From Prosthecobacter dejongeii (GTDB taxonomy: Bacteria; Verrucomicrobiota; Verrucomicrobiia; Verrucomicrobiales; Verrucomicrobiaceae): 64,000 bases of DNA. The position numbers and the translations under genes are program-made. The notes under the pieces are model-generated. The model saw only the letters and a list, made by a program, of their open reading frames with translations, searched no databases and was not told the DNA's origin. Below, in pieces: positions 34,211 to 43,767 of the stretch (position 1 is the stretch's first letter; each line of letters begins with the position of its first letter). The stretch is from NCBI RefSeq assembly GCF_014203045.1, contig NZ_JACHIF010000013.1, forward strand, positions 115,330 to 179,329, in the 5' to 3' direction.

Positions 34211-35008
34211 ATGCAAGTTCGATTTCTGAGCGACGGAAGCGAATACCGCTCTTATGGCGGAGGCAGCCTTTCACAAAAAAAGGAAGGCGGCGGTATCTTT
34301 TGGTGGGCTATCCTCATCACCTTGCTGATGGGGGCGGCCACTTTTTGCTGGTTTTTCAGCATCATGATCTTTTCCCATCCGGAAAAGCCGTTCAATTACA
34401 AGGTGTTGGCGAAATTTAAAAAGCTGACTCCGCTGCGCCCATATACGATTTACACAGCGCCACCCGGGAAGTCCCTGAACCCACGCGATGTTCTGGGAGA
34501 GTTTTTCCCTTACAATCAAGAACAGCTTAGTGTCAGGAATGATCTGTTTAAGCGCTCCTATTTGCGCAACTATCAGCATGAGCAGCCGATGTATCTCATG
34601 GGCAGCTTCCGTGTGCTGAGTGCCCGGCCTCTGGCAGAATCAGATGTCTTTACGCAGGGGTGGATTGTGCGAGCTCGCTCAAGTGAACTGGAAGATGTGG
34701 ATCTTGAATTGGTGATGCCCGGACTTCAGAAAGACAGCGCTCCATTTACTGCGGGAGATACCATCACCCTACAGAAGCGGAGCTACGCCTCTGCCCTGCA
34801 TGTGCAGCGTATGGATGAAGACCGCATCTGCATCACGGTCGTTCCACTGGCTTATCAGACTACGGCTAAGGCAGGCAACGAAGTGCTGGCCCTGACGCCA
34901 CCTGAGCGCCTTAATATGGAAGCTTATTGGCCGATCACCCGTGATCCAGGCTCTGAAATGGCGCTCTCCCAGCTTGAGCCCGCTGAAGTAGCCGCAGCAA
35001 AACCTTGA
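34211..35008 (+). CDS. Single-pass membrane protein of unknown function
   Basis: A 265-residue protein. A short polar N terminus with glycine runs is followed by one transmembrane segment (about 30-52: WWAILITLLMGAATFCWFFSI) and a soluble C-terminal part (PFNYKVLAKFKKL, IYTAPPGKSLNPRDVLGEFFP, DSAPFTAGDTITLQKRSYASAL). No family recognised. A terminator follows at 35041, so it may share a transcript with the Fe-S carrier gene 107 bases upstream. Confidence 0.7.
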   Translation: MQVRFLSDGSEYRSYGGGSLSQKKEGGGIFWWAILITLLMGAATFCWFFSIMIFSHPEKPFNYKVLAKFKKLTPLRPYTIYTAPPGKSLNPRDVLGEFFPYNQEQLSVRNDLFKRSYLRNYQHEQPMYLMGSFRVLSARPLAESDVFTQGWIVRARSSELEDVDLELVMPGLQKDSAPFTAGDTITLQKRSYASALHVQRMDEDRICITVVPLAYQTTAKAGNEVLALTPPERLNMEAYWPITRDPGSEMALSQLEPAEVAAAKP

Positions 35009-35040
35009 ATGACTTTTCGTTAGGTTATTGCCAATCATTT

Positions 35041-35072
35041 AAAACCGCACCTTCAAAAGGTGCGGTTTTTTT
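35041..35072 (+). terminator. Intrinsic terminator after the membrane protein gene
   Basis: AAAACCGCACCTT-CAAA-AGGTGCGGTTTT stem ending in a run of seven or more T residues. Confidence 0.9.
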
Positions 35073-35401
35073 ACGCCTGCATTCCCTGAAATCAATTTAG
35101 ACCTGCTCCAGGAAGATTGTCCGATTGAAAAGGCGGGCGCCGTGGGATGAGAGGCAAAGCAAGAGCGCAGGCTTCTGTCTTCATGATAACAGCGCACTAG
35201 CTTGCGGTGACCAACAATCGTCCTGCCCCGTCGCCGCTTTTCATAAACAGGTCTTATTGCGAGAAGATATGCTCGGTAGCATCTCTGCTGGAGAGGTGGA
35301 ATGAATGACGCGAATGCGGTAGATTTTAAATAACTTGTATGAGGGACTTTGAAGCTCTTCTCAATCCGCCATGATCTGCGTGAGGCTTTGCATCAAGGAA
35401 C
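35073..35401. other. Gene-free gap
   Basis: About 330 bases between two terminators. No open frame of convincing composition, RNA gene or repeat was recognised; a GCGAATGCGG-like stretch and AT-rich parts show no structure I can name. Confidence 0.5.
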
Positions 35402-35434
35402 AAAAAAAGGCCAGCCTGGAAGCTGGCCTTTCTT
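35402..35434 (-). terminator. Terminator of the 932-aa CxxCH gene
   Basis: On the minus strand GGCCAGC-TTCCAG-GCTGGCC is followed by seven T residues; it lies just past the minus-strand gene that ends at 35449. Confidence 0.9.
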
Positions 35435-35448
35435 ATACACATTTTTAG

Positions 35449-38247
35449 TTATTCCGCACGCAAACTCAGGATGAAGGCCTTCACGTCTTCGAACTCCTGA
35501 GGTTTCAAAATGAGATTCATGGGCGGCATGGGGCTGATGGGGGTGGCCGTGTAGCCTTCAGCTAAACGAGCATTGGGATTCACCAGGGATTCAACAATGT
35601 AAGCTTCATCCTTGCGACTAGCGATGCCATCCAGCGCAGGCCCCACCGCGCTGCCCTTCCCCCCTAGCATGTGGCAGGTCATGCACGCAGCGACGGGATG
35701 CTTCCAGAAGATTTCTTCTCCACGCTTAGCATCGCCTAACAAGGTTTGCTTTTCATCATTCACGGGTGTCAACTCGCAGAGCTTCACCTCATCAAAGTAG
35801 CCATCCCCCTTCCCCACATGGAGGATATTGATACTGGCTTTGTCCTTGTCTTTATTGGTGAAAACAACGTCCACTTCATTCCAGTCACTGACACGTGCCG
35901 AATTTTTGGCCGTTTCATGGCGACCGATGTGGTCATTGAAGCTGACTTTACCTTTCATCGCATGAGTCTTCACCCAACCGCTGAGACGATAGGTGATATT
36001 ACGCTTTAGCGGCACGTCTTGATAGAGACTGGTATCTCCATCATCCCGGGTGATGCAGCGTACGGCTTTATCACCTGCATGATTTTTCCCTTCACCACCC
36101 ACAGATTTCCATTCGGCCTGAAGAGTGCCCGCCTTGGTGCCGTAGTCACGCCGCTTCCAACCGACTGGAAGCCCATCTGTGCCGATCTCTTCCAGGCCAG
36201 CATTGGTCAGCAGATTTGGCCCTTCTTTAAAGGCGCTGGCACCGTGCTTCTTTGACAAGACACGAGCAGCCTCTACCAGCCACTCATCCTGCTGCACGGT
36301 GGGATCCATACTGAGGCGGGCCACAAGGGTTTTGATTTCCTCCGTCGTCGGTAACTCGGCCAATTTCACAAAGGCAGCTAGACGGGTGTGGAGATCTGAA
36401 TCTGTGATGGTACCCGAGCCAAAGAGCAGTGCCGCAGCTTTCTCATCCGCTCCCAGGGCACGGATGGCATTGCGACGTAAGATCGGCTCTTTCGATAGGA
36501 GAGCGGCTTTGAGCGTGGCTTCATCCAGCTTGCCTAGACCGTGGAGCGTCCACAAGGTATGCACTGCTGCAACGCCGCCTTGATTCATAAGCGCAGTCGC
36601 GTTTTCTGGAGCGGTGCTTTTTTCCAGATCCAGACGCTGAGCGGTGAGACGTGACCACTGAGTATCGCCCTGCAATGAAGGTCTAGAAATCTTCGCGGGT
36701 GCACCTTTGGCCACCACTCGATAAATGCGCCCGCGTTCATGATCACGCAGATCGTTTTTATGCGCCCCACCGACACCCGTTTCTCCTTTGAATCCGCCGC
36801 GTTCCACACTCGGCGTGGGGTTGTGCTGAATGATGAAATTTTGGAAATCCGCAAACCACACCGCGCCATCGGGACCGACTTCAGCAAAGACAGGAGACAT
36901 CCATTCGTCTGTGCTGGCCACAAGATTGTAGCTGTCCTTGGCTGTGTAGCCAGCCCCCTGCGGCTGCACGTCCATGAGCGTGATGACTTTCATCGTGGGT
37001 TCACAAACCATGGCCATACCTTGCAAACGTGTGGGTAGAGAGTTGCTTTCGATAAAGGCGCTACCGGCGGCAGCCGTATAACCATTAAAGACGTCCACCT
37101 GACGATAGTTAGGCGTGATCGTGTGAACGGTGTCCACTTCATTGATCTTCTTCGCCGTCATCGCTCGCAAGCCATTGGGCATGATGGACTGTGGCAAGCC
37201 GCCGTAAAAGATGGGTGCGCCATTGGCCGTGCCACCGAATTGATCCCCCGCAGCATTGGCACTGTGTCCCCAGGCATTGTTGGTGAACTGGTGCAAAAAC
37301 TCCAAGGCGCTGCCATCGGGCTTGAAGCGATAAGTCCCCATCATGAACTTTAGGTCTTTGCCTCCTACGGTGCCTTCAAAGCCACTATAGCCCACACAGC
37401 CATAGATCCAGTTGTCCAGGCCGTAGTGGAGATTGCTAGCCTGAGCATGGGTATCACGAATGCCATAACCGGTGATGATATCCTGACGGATGTCTGCTTT
37501 ATCATCGCCATCGGTGTCTTTGAGGAACATGAAACGTGGGGGCTGGCTGACGATGATTCCGCCGTTTGCGAATACCAAAGCGGTGGGGATATTGAGCTTA
37601 TCCGCAAACACGGTGTACTTGTCAGCCCGGCCATCGCCATCAGTGTCCTCGCAGATCTTGATAGAGTCATTCCCTTTCCCATCTTCCACGAGACCGTGCG
37701 GATAGTCGCTCGTTTCACAGACCCAACAGCGCCCGCGATCATCCCAGGCAAAGGCGATGGGCTTGCGGATGTCTGGTTCCGCCGCGAAGAGTTTCAGTTC
37801 CATATCCGCAGGCACCTGGGTTCGTTCCATGCTGCCTTTGACATCGAAAGGATGCTGGAAGGTGAGCGGCTGCGGGCGCTTTTCATAGTTGGCCACCATG
37901 GGGTGAGCCTCGCGTTTTTCAGGCTCACGCTGGGCCAAAAAAGCTTCGTAGCTCTGTCGTCTTTCTTTCGACAACGCGGCGAGCACCTGAGCGCGGATGG
38001 CTTCCGGCTTGCCCGCATCTTCCGTCTTCAAGACGTAATCATAGTTAGGCGCTGTGGAGGCCTCGGTCGCGTAGTCGAACCAGATGGCGTCGCGCCCCAG
38101 TTCTTTCATGGCCTCATGCAGAGCGCCGAGCTTGGAACGTTCAGCACTGGAAGTATCAAGATATAATACACGCACAGGCCCCGCGACTGGGCTCTGAGCC
38201 AAAGCGGCCAAAGGCAAAAACAAGGCTAGGAGGGAAACAAACTTCAT
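35449..38247 (-). CDS. PVC-type heme-binding CxxCH dehydrogenase-like secreted protein
   Basis: A 932-residue protein with signal peptide (MKFVSLLALFLPLAALAQ). An N-terminal part (VRVLYLDTSSAERSKLGALHEAM) is followed by a beta-propeller dehydrogenase-like region (FAWDDRGRCWVCETSDYPHG, repeated D-D-G-x-AD motifs), HEAT-like helices, a jelly-roll module (about 690-820: LTNAGLEEIGTDGLPVGWK ... DNHIG-like) and a terminal cytochrome domain with CMTCH near residue 854. The phylum-typical combination suggests an extracytoplasmic oxidoreductase acting on sugars or polymers. Monocistronic, with its own terminator and a promoter region at 38248-38371 facing the response regulator end. Confidence 0.9.
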   Translation of the reverse strand: MKFVSLLALFLPLAALAQSPVAGPVRVLYLDTSSAERSKLGALHEAMKELGRDAIWFDYATEASTAPNYDYVLKTEDAGKPEAIRAQVLAALSKERRQSYEAFLAQREPEKREAHPMVANYEKRPQPLTFQHPFDVKGSMERTQVPADMELKLFAAEPDIRKPIAFAWDDRGRCWVCETSDYPHGLVEDGKGNDSIKICEDTDGDGRADKYTVFADKLNIPTALVFANGGIIVSQPPRFMFLKDTDGDDKADIRQDIITGYGIRDTHAQASNLHYGLDNWIYGCVGYSGFEGTVGGKDLKFMMGTYRFKPDGSALEFLHQFTNNAWGHSANAAGDQFGGTANGAPIFYGGLPQSIMPNGLRAMTAKKINEVDTVHTITPNYRQVDVFNGYTAAAGSAFIESNSLPTRLQGMAMVCEPTMKVITLMDVQPQGAGYTAKDSYNLVASTDEWMSPVFAEVGPDGAVWFADFQNFIIQHNPTPSVERGGFKGETGVGGAHKNDLRDHERGRIYRVVAKGAPAKISRPSLQGDTQWSRLTAQRLDLEKSTAPENATALMNQGGVAAVHTLWTLHGLGKLDEATLKAALLSKEPILRRNAIRALGADEKAAALLFGSGTITDSDLHTRLAAFVKLAELPTTEEIKTLVARLSMDPTVQQDEWLVEAARVLSKKHGASAFKEGPNLLTNAGLEEIGTDGLPVGWKRRDYGTKAGTLQAEWKSVGGEGKNHAGDKAVRCITRDDGDTSLYQDVPLKRNITYRLSGWVKTHAMKGKVSFNDHIGRHETAKNSARVSDWNEVDVVFTNKDKDKASINILHVGKGDGYFDEVKLCELTPVNDEKQTLLGDAKRGEEIFWKHPVAACMTCHMLGGKGSAVGPALDGIASRKDEAYIVESLVNPNARLAEGYTATPISPMPPMNLILKPQEFEDVKAFILSLRAE

Positions 38248-38371
38248 GGTTGGAAGGAGTGATTGAATTTCACTCTATCTAACGATGGTCTGCCCCTTTC
38301 TTCCTCTGACAACTTTTATGCGAGATCAGACATTGTTGCCACAAAAGATAAACCCTTTTAAAAAAGGCTAC

Positions 38372-39004
38372 TCACACCCTCACGAGGCCGCGTCGGATGG
38401 CCTCAGCCGTGGCTTGAGCGCGATCATTGACCTTTAGCTTCACCAGAATGCGGCTGACATGCTGTTTCACCGTGTCTTCCCCGATGCCCAAAGTCGCAGC
38501 AATTTCCTTGTTCGCATTTCCCTGGGTGACAAGCGTCAGGATTTCTCGCTCACGGGGGGTGATCTCTGGCTCGGCAGTTCGTTCGCGCAAGCGGGCCTCT
38601 AAGTCAGCAGGCAGCCATTTCTCGCCTTGGGCGACGGTGCGAATGGCTTTGAGCAAATCTTCGCGTGAGGATGATTTTTGGAGGTATCCTAAAGCGCCGG
38701 CTCGTAGTGCAGCCTGCACCTCTTCATCTCGGGCAAAGGTAGAGAACATGAGCACTCGGGCGTCTGGGTGCAGAGTCATTAGCTGCGCCGTGGTCTCGAT
38801 GCCGGAGATCCCCGGTAATTGCAAGTCCATGAGAACGACCTGGGGATGGATCTGACCAAAAGCGGCCAGAGCCAGTTCCCCTCGATCCACTTCGCCAGCC
38901 ACTCGAAGATCGTCTTCCAGCTCCAGTGAAGCGGCGAGGCCACTGCGCACGACAAAGTGGTCATCCACGAGCAAAAGGGTGATGGGAGATTCAGCCATGG
39001 TCAT
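38372..39004 (-). CDS. NarL/LuxR-type response regulator
   Basis: A 210-residue protein. The receiver domain (about 7-125) has the acidic pocket LLVDDH and the phospho-acceptor Asp60 in VVLMDLQLPG; the output domain (about 145-205) is a LuxR HTH with TPREREILTLVTQGNANKEIAATLGIGEDTVKQHVSRI. It starts with ATG 39004 overlapping the histidine kinase stop by 4 bases (ATGA), so the pair is translationally coupled. Its target genes are not evident; the adjacent CxxCH gene is a candidate by proximity only. Confidence 0.95.
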   Translation of the reverse strand: MTMAESPITLLLVDDHFVVRSGLAASLELEDDLRVAGEVDRGELALAAFGQIHPQVVLMDLQLPGISGIETTAQLMTLHPDARVLMFSTFARDEEVQAALRAGALGYLQKSSSREDLLKAIRTVAQGEKWLPADLEARLRERTAEPEITPREREILTLVTQGNANKEIAATLGIGEDTVKQHVSRILVKLKVNDRAQATAEAIRRGLVRV

Positions 39005-41088
39005 TCAGAAGTAAGGGGCAAGGTCACACGCACCTGGGTGCCGCGAGGTCGATTGTCGAGCCACTCGACTTGAGCCCCGATGCGCAGGCAGCGTTCGCGG
39101 ATGCCCATGCAGCCAAAGTGCCCGGTTTGGCCCTGAGTGGAGGTTTGATCCAGGCCCTGGCCATCGTCCGCCACCGTCAGGCAAAGCTGCCCCTCGTGCA
39201 TTCGCAACCCCAGCACGATGGAGGTGGCGTGAGCATGCTTGAGCACATTGGTCACGGCCTCTTGCGCGATCATGCGCAAATGATGCGCTACATGCACGGG
39301 CAGGGCTGGCAAGGGTGGCTCCACCAGCACGGTCACTTGCAGCAGATCGCTCAGGGTACGATCCGCTAGCTCTTGCAAGGCCGCAGAAAGATCCGTCACA
39401 CTCTCAGGGTCGGCGCGCAGATCCGCCACCAGATTGCGGGCCTCGGTTTGAATTCGAGAGACGAGATGACGGGAGGTTTCCATGAGCCGCTTGGCCTTCT
39501 CCTCCAAAGGTCGAGTCACGGCTGCATCCAGCCGCAGAGACAGCCCGGCAAGTTCTTGCTCCAGTGTGTCATGGAACTCGCGTGCAATGCGTTGGCGCTC
39601 CTCCAGTGCCGCCTCATGGGCGATGCGACGGCGCAGGGCCGCCCCCTGCTTCGCCACCTGCCTCCGCAGCAGCGTGATCCACAGCAGACCACCCGCCACG
39701 AGGGCCAGCAACAAGCCTACTAAACCGACCAGCCGCTGCACGGTCCACCAGGACGGCGCACTCAGCACAACGAGATCTCCCGCCCCACGCAGCATCAGCA
39801 TGGCCCGTTCAGGCCGGGAGCGGAACCCCTGATCCGTGGAGGACTCGATGCGGCAGATGCCCGTGAGTTGCAGCAGGGAGCCCGGCCGCAGGTCTGGGAT
39901 GTCCTCGGCCGTCGGCAGCAGAGCGCGGATGGGCAGAGCACCTGAGAGCAGCCTCAGCTCCCAGCCTGCCCCCGTACGATAGGCATCCACCAGCTCCACC
40001 TCCAACCTAACCAAATCTGCGTCAAAGCTGCCACTGGCGATTTCTTTCAGCGTCACTTGCACAGGCTCCATCCCATGCACCACGGGCGTGGCTTCCTTCA
40101 CCAGCACCGCGTCCACCAGGCTGGCGCTGAAGCCATCCATGTTAGGAAAACCCGCCACATCCAGCAACTGCCCCGGCTTTAGAAGTTGCGGGCTGGCCAG
40201 CCGCACCGCCATGGCTGCCGGGCGTGCATTATCAGTCGGCAGAACAAGAGGCTTAATGGGTGGTGAGGAGGGCACCTGGACCTCGGCCTTCAGGTCTCGG
40301 ATAAAAACCTGCCCATCCGGGAAAGCGGCCAGCACCTTGCCCATGGTGCGCACGCGATGGCCAAATTCCGGAATGCGACCGGGATCAAAACGCAGCAGCC
40401 GGGCCGCAGGCAGGGCCTCCAGGTCTGCCACCGCAGGCGCGGGTTTCAGAATTTTGACCTCGCTCCAGTCACTCACCCGCAGGTAGGGAAACACCAGTTG
40501 CCGACGGTCATTGATTCCGCCCGCCGCCAGCGCGGTGATTTGCAAACGTGCATCCACCCAATCCTCCATGCCATCCGGCAAAGGCGCATCCACTCGCACC
40601 TCGACCACCCGGCTACCTAACGCCAAGTGCAACACCGAATGGTTTTCCTCCGGCATGGACAATCGCCGCCCGATCCCCTCCACCTGCACCATCTGGTAAT
40701 GATAGCGTCCCGTGGCCAGATCCTCATACCCGGCGGGAGCAGGCAACGGAGGATTGCCCGAGCCCAGCACCTTATACGATTGCGCAATGATGCCTGTCAG
40801 GTAGAGCCCCGGCATGCTGGTGCCCTTCACATGCACCCGATCCCCCGGCTTCATCGGCTGGGTGCGATCCGGTGCCCGGAAAAAAGTGCCCCCCGTTTCA
40901 TCCTGGATGAAAACGGTACCGCCTCCCGGTGCCTCGATGAAACCCACCACCGCCTGCAGATCCACCGGCACACTTTCTAGCGCCCGATCCGGCGGCAGCG
41001 CCCGCACCTGCGCCGCCCGCGTCAGCACCTCCTGCCCCTGCGCACTGAACGCCAGGAGGGAAAGGAGGCCGAGGAGACGTAGGTTCAT
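39001..41088 (-). CDS. Sensor histidine kinase with large extracytoplasmic domain
   Basis: A 695-residue kinase. A signal peptide is followed by about 430 residues outside the membrane composed of OB-fold-like repeats (e.g. IQDETGGTFFRAPD ... KPGDRVHVKGT; later FIRDLKAEVQV, LLQLTGICRIESS), one transmembrane segment (about 455-475), a HisKA_3 helix with REFHDTLEQELAGLSLRL (His about 506) and a C-terminal HATPase (AQEAVTNVLKHAHA, VADDGQGLD, MGIRERCLRIGA). This is a NarX/DegS-class kinase. The ligand sensed by the OB-fold repeats is unknown. It is paired with the downstream NarL regulator. Confidence 0.94.
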   Translation of the reverse strand: MNLRLLGLLSLLAFSAQGQEVLTRAAQVRALPPDRALESVPVDLQAVVGFIEAPGGGTVFIQDETGGTFFRAPDRTQPMKPGDRVHVKGTSMPGLYLTGIIAQSYKVLGSGNPPLPAPAGYEDLATGRYHYQMVQVEGIGRRLSMPEENHSVLHLALGSRVVEVRVDAPLPDGMEDWVDARLQITALAAGGINDRRQLVFPYLRVSDWSEVKILKPAPAVADLEALPAARLLRFDPGRIPEFGHRVRTMGKVLAAFPDGQVFIRDLKAEVQVPSSPPIKPLVLPTDNARPAAMAVRLASPQLLKPGQLLDVAGFPNMDGFSASLVDAVLVKEATPVVHGMEPVQVTLKEIASGSFDADLVRLEVELVDAYRTGAGWELRLLSGALPIRALLPTAEDIPDLRPGSLLQLTGICRIESSTDQGFRSRPERAMLMLRGAGDLVVLSAPSWWTVQRLVGLVGLLLALVAGGLLWITLLRRQVAKQGAALRRRIAHEAALEERQRIAREFHDTLEQELAGLSLRLDAAVTRPLEEKAKRLMETSRHLVSRIQTEARNLVADLRADPESVTDLSAALQELADRTLSDLLQVTVLVEPPLPALPVHVAHHLRMIAQEAVTNVLKHAHATSIVLGLRMHEGQLCLTVADDGQGLDQTSTQGQTGHFGCMGIRERCLRIGAQVEWLDNRPRGTQVRVTLPLTSE

Positions 41089-41103
41089 AGGGGGCAGATG
41101 GGA

Positions 41104-41136
41104 ATCAGTCGTCAGTGATCAGTATTCAGTATTCAG
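41104..41136. repeat. Short TCAGTATTCAG-type tandem repeat
   Basis: ATCAGTCGTCAGTGATCAGTATTCAGTATTCAG: several CAGT/ATTCAGT steps in a row between the kinase start and the end of hsdR. Such sequence recurs in genomes of this kind near mobile or restriction genes; function unknown. Confidence 0.5.
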
Positions 41137-41306
41137 CAGACAAAGTCATCCCGATTGCTGAATCGTTGTCGGCTCGCAATCCGCCTCAAAGAATTGATCC
41201 TCCGTCCTCCTGCAATACCATTTGAATCACCCTGAGCTGCGGACCACTCGCCGGCCACGGGATATTCCCCCTATAACCCATGGAAAAGGTTACCGCACAG
41301 AGACGG

Positions 41307-43697
41307 CTACGCTGCCTTCTCTGCATAAAGATACTTTTGGAAGCTGGCGAAGACCTGACCAATCTCCTCCGGCTTACCACCCAGGTCGGCCACGGCGTCG
41401 GCGATGGAGTCGTGATACTTGAGCCGGAGCAAGGGCTTTAACTTGCTCTGATCCAGCTCCGTCACGCCTTCAGTAACGTAGTGCTGCAGCACAAAATCCA
41501 GGAAGGCCTGCTGCTTTGAGGTAAAGTGGGTGTGGATAGACACCCGCGCCTGATCGGCCCGCTCGGCCCTTGTGACCGGCGGCAGCAGGTAGGCCACGTA
41601 AGCCAGCACGTCGAAAAGGTCGCTCTTCTCCGCGTCGATGAGCTGCTGCATCGCCACCAGTTTGTCGTGGCCGAAATCCTGTTCCGCCAGACCTTGCAGG
41701 AGCTTGGCGCGGGTATCGGGCGCACTCCAAAGGAGACGCAGTTCGGCTTCGCTTTGGAAGAACTCGGGCAGCTTGCCAAACAGCAATTCCATGAACTGCT
41801 GCGCACTCATCGGTGTGCCATCGGGATGCCAAAAGGTGGTCATCATCATGTGCTGGATGGTGCGTTCCTTACCGTCGCCGAGTTTCACCTTCACCTTTCT
41901 CTTCTTCTCGCACACACAGCGGATCTGGCCACACGCAGGGCACGGCTCTTTGGGACATTCGCACGGCGATTTGGCGCACACTTCGCACGGCTTCGGTGGC
42001 TTCACTTCGCAGGCACAGGGGCGCTGGCCGCATTTCGGGCAGGGGTCTTCCTCCTGCGGCGGTCCATCCCATTCCGGGTCATGAAAGTTCAGATGCGCTT
42101 TCACGAAGTCGTAAATCGTGAAGTAATCCTTCCCATCGAAAAGCCGCGTGCCTCGGCCGATGATCTGCTTGAACTCGATCATCGAGTTTACCGGACGCAT
42201 GAGAACGATGTTCCGCACGTTGCGGGCATCAACACCGGTGGATAGTTTTTGCGAAGTGGTGAGGATGGTCGGGATGCTCTTCTCGTTGTCCTGAAAGTCG
42301 CGCAGCCACTGCTCCCCACGCTCTCCATCGTCCGCGGTGACGCGCACACAGTAATTCGGATCTTTGCTCGCCTTGAGTTGGTTGATCAGGTCGCGAACCA
42401 TGAGGGCGTGGTTTTGATTCGCGCAGAAGACCAGCGTCTTTTCGTTCGGGTGGATCTGGGACAGGAAAATTTCCACGCGCTTCTTCTCGCGTTCGCGGAT
42501 CTCGATGCTGCGGTTGAAGTCGGCTTCTTCGTAGAGTTTGCCTGCCTCGATCTCGCCCTCCACCACCGCGTCATCGGAGGTCCACACGTAGTAGTCAATC
42601 GTCGTCTGAATCTGCTTCACGCGGAAGGGCGTCAGGAAGCCATCGTTGATCCCCTCCTTCAGCGAATAGACATACACCGGCTCACCGAAATAGCGGTAGG
42701 TGTCCACGTTGTCTTTGCGCTTGGGCGTGGCGGTCAGGCCGAGCTGCACCGCTGGTGCGAAGTAGTCGAGGATGCCGCGCCAGTTGCCCTCATCATTGGC
42801 ACCGCCACGGTGGCACTCATCAATGACAATAAAGTCGAAGAAATCCGGCGGATACTCTCCGAAGTAGGGCGACGGCTCGCCATCCTTCGGCGGGCCGCTC
42901 ATGAAGGTCTGGAAGATGGTGAAGAAGAGGCTGCCGTTCTTCGGCACTTTGCCCTTCTTCCGGATGTCGGCAGGCTCGATGCGCACCAGCGCGTCCTCCG
43001 GGAAGGCAGAGAAGGCATTGTAAGCTTGATTCGCCAGGATGTTCCGATCCGCGAGGAACAGGATGCGTGGCCTACGCGTGGCTTCACGACTCAGGTTCCA
43101 ACGGGCGTGAAACAGCTTCCACGCGATCTGAAAGGCAATGAAGGTCTTGCCCGTGCCGGTGGCCAGCGTGAGCAGGATGCGCTGCCGGTCCTCCGCGATG
43201 GCCTGCATGACACGCTCGACAGAGATGTCCTGATAATACCGGGGAGGATGCGAGCCGCCCTTGTCCTCGAAAGGCACGGCGGCGAAGCGATCTCGCCAGA
43301 CATTGACCTGGGCGAAGGTCATACCCCAGAGTTCATCGGGAGTCGGAAAGGCGGCGATCTCGCCCTCCTGGGCCGTCTCCATGTCGATGGCGTAAATGCC
43401 CTTTCCGTTGCTGGAGTAAGTGAACCTGAGCGCCAGCTTGGCGGCATAGTCCTTGGCCTGGCCGACACCGGCGGTGAGTTCCTCCCCCCACGCCTTGGCC
43501 TCGATGACGGCGAGCTTGGTGTTGCGACACACCAGCACATAATCCGCGATGTCCGCCTTGCCGCGCCGACCGTGGCCCTCGATGCGACCGGCGGTGATAC
43601 GATGCTCACGCAGAACCTTGCTGCCCTCGACGACGCCCCAGCCTGCCGCCTTCAAAGCGGGATCAATGTGCTCGGCGCGTGTCTCGGCTTCGTTCAT
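41307..43697 (-). CDS. hsdR: Type I restriction enzyme R subunit with Cys-rich insert
   Basis: A 796-residue motor-nuclease subunit. An N-terminal PD-(D/E)XK nuclease region (ADYVLVCRNTKLAVIEAKAW; Asp52, Glu66, Lys68) precedes an SF2 helicase: TLATGTGKTFIAFQ (about 176-190), VIDECHRGG (about 292), TATPKR and QIIGRGTRLFD (about 515). Residues about 548-605 form an unusual insert with repeated CxxC units (CPKCGQRPCACE, CEVCAKSPCECP, CPACGQIRCVCE), likely zinc knuckles. The C-terminal part resembles the EcoEI-type HsdR C-terminal domain. It is the last gene of the hsdM-hsdS-accessory-hsdR cluster, 70 bases after the accessory gene. Confidence 0.95.
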   Translation of the reverse strand: MNEAETRAEHIDPALKAAGWGVVEGSKVLREHRITAGRIEGHGRRGKADIADYVLVCRNTKLAVIEAKAWGEELTAGVGQAKDYAAKLALRFTYSSNGKGIYAIDMETAQEGEIAAFPTPDELWGMTFAQVNVWRDRFAAVPFEDKGGSHPPRYYQDISVERVMQAIAEDRQRILLTLATGTGKTFIAFQIAWKLFHARWNLSREATRRPRILFLADRNILANQAYNAFSAFPEDALVRIEPADIRKKGKVPKNGSLFFTIFQTFMSGPPKDGEPSPYFGEYPPDFFDFIVIDECHRGGANDEGNWRGILDYFAPAVQLGLTATPKRKDNVDTYRYFGEPVYVYSLKEGINDGFLTPFRVKQIQTTIDYYVWTSDDAVVEGEIEAGKLYEEADFNRSIEIREREKKRVEIFLSQIHPNEKTLVFCANQNHALMVRDLINQLKASKDPNYCVRVTADDGERGEQWLRDFQDNEKSIPTILTTSQKLSTGVDARNVRNIVLMRPVNSMIEFKQIIGRGTRLFDGKDYFTIYDFVKAHLNFHDPEWDGPPQEEDPCPKCGQRPCACEVKPPKPCEVCAKSPCECPKEPCPACGQIRCVCEKKRKVKVKLGDGKERTIQHMMMTTFWHPDGTPMSAQQFMELLFGKLPEFFQSEAELRLLWSAPDTRAKLLQGLAEQDFGHDKLVAMQQLIDAEKSDLFDVLAYVAYLLPPVTRAERADQARVSIHTHFTSKQQAFLDFVLQHYVTEGVTELDQSKLKPLLRLKYHDSIADAVADLGGKPEEIGQVFASFQKYLYAEKAA

Positions 43698-43709
43698 GGG
43701 TGGGACAGT

Positions 43710-43766
43710 ATTGATTGCATTGACCTTGTTGTTAGTGACGTCAAAGGCGTTAGTAATGTCTCTCCG
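43710..43766. repeat. Degenerate 9-bp-phased repeat between hsdR and the accessory gene
   Basis: Plus-strand units: ATTGATTGC, ATTGACCTT, GTTGTTAGT, then a 12-base step, GTTAGTAAT, GTCTCTCCG. The pattern is RTY-RNY-NNN; it fills most of the gap between the hsdR start codon and the accessory gene stop. Confidence 0.6.
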
Positions 43767-43767
43767 C

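Noticed and set aside
41104..41136. Insertion sequence remnant near hsdR
   Set aside because: Only a short CAGT/ATTCAG repeat is seen; no transposase fragment or terminal inverted repeats.
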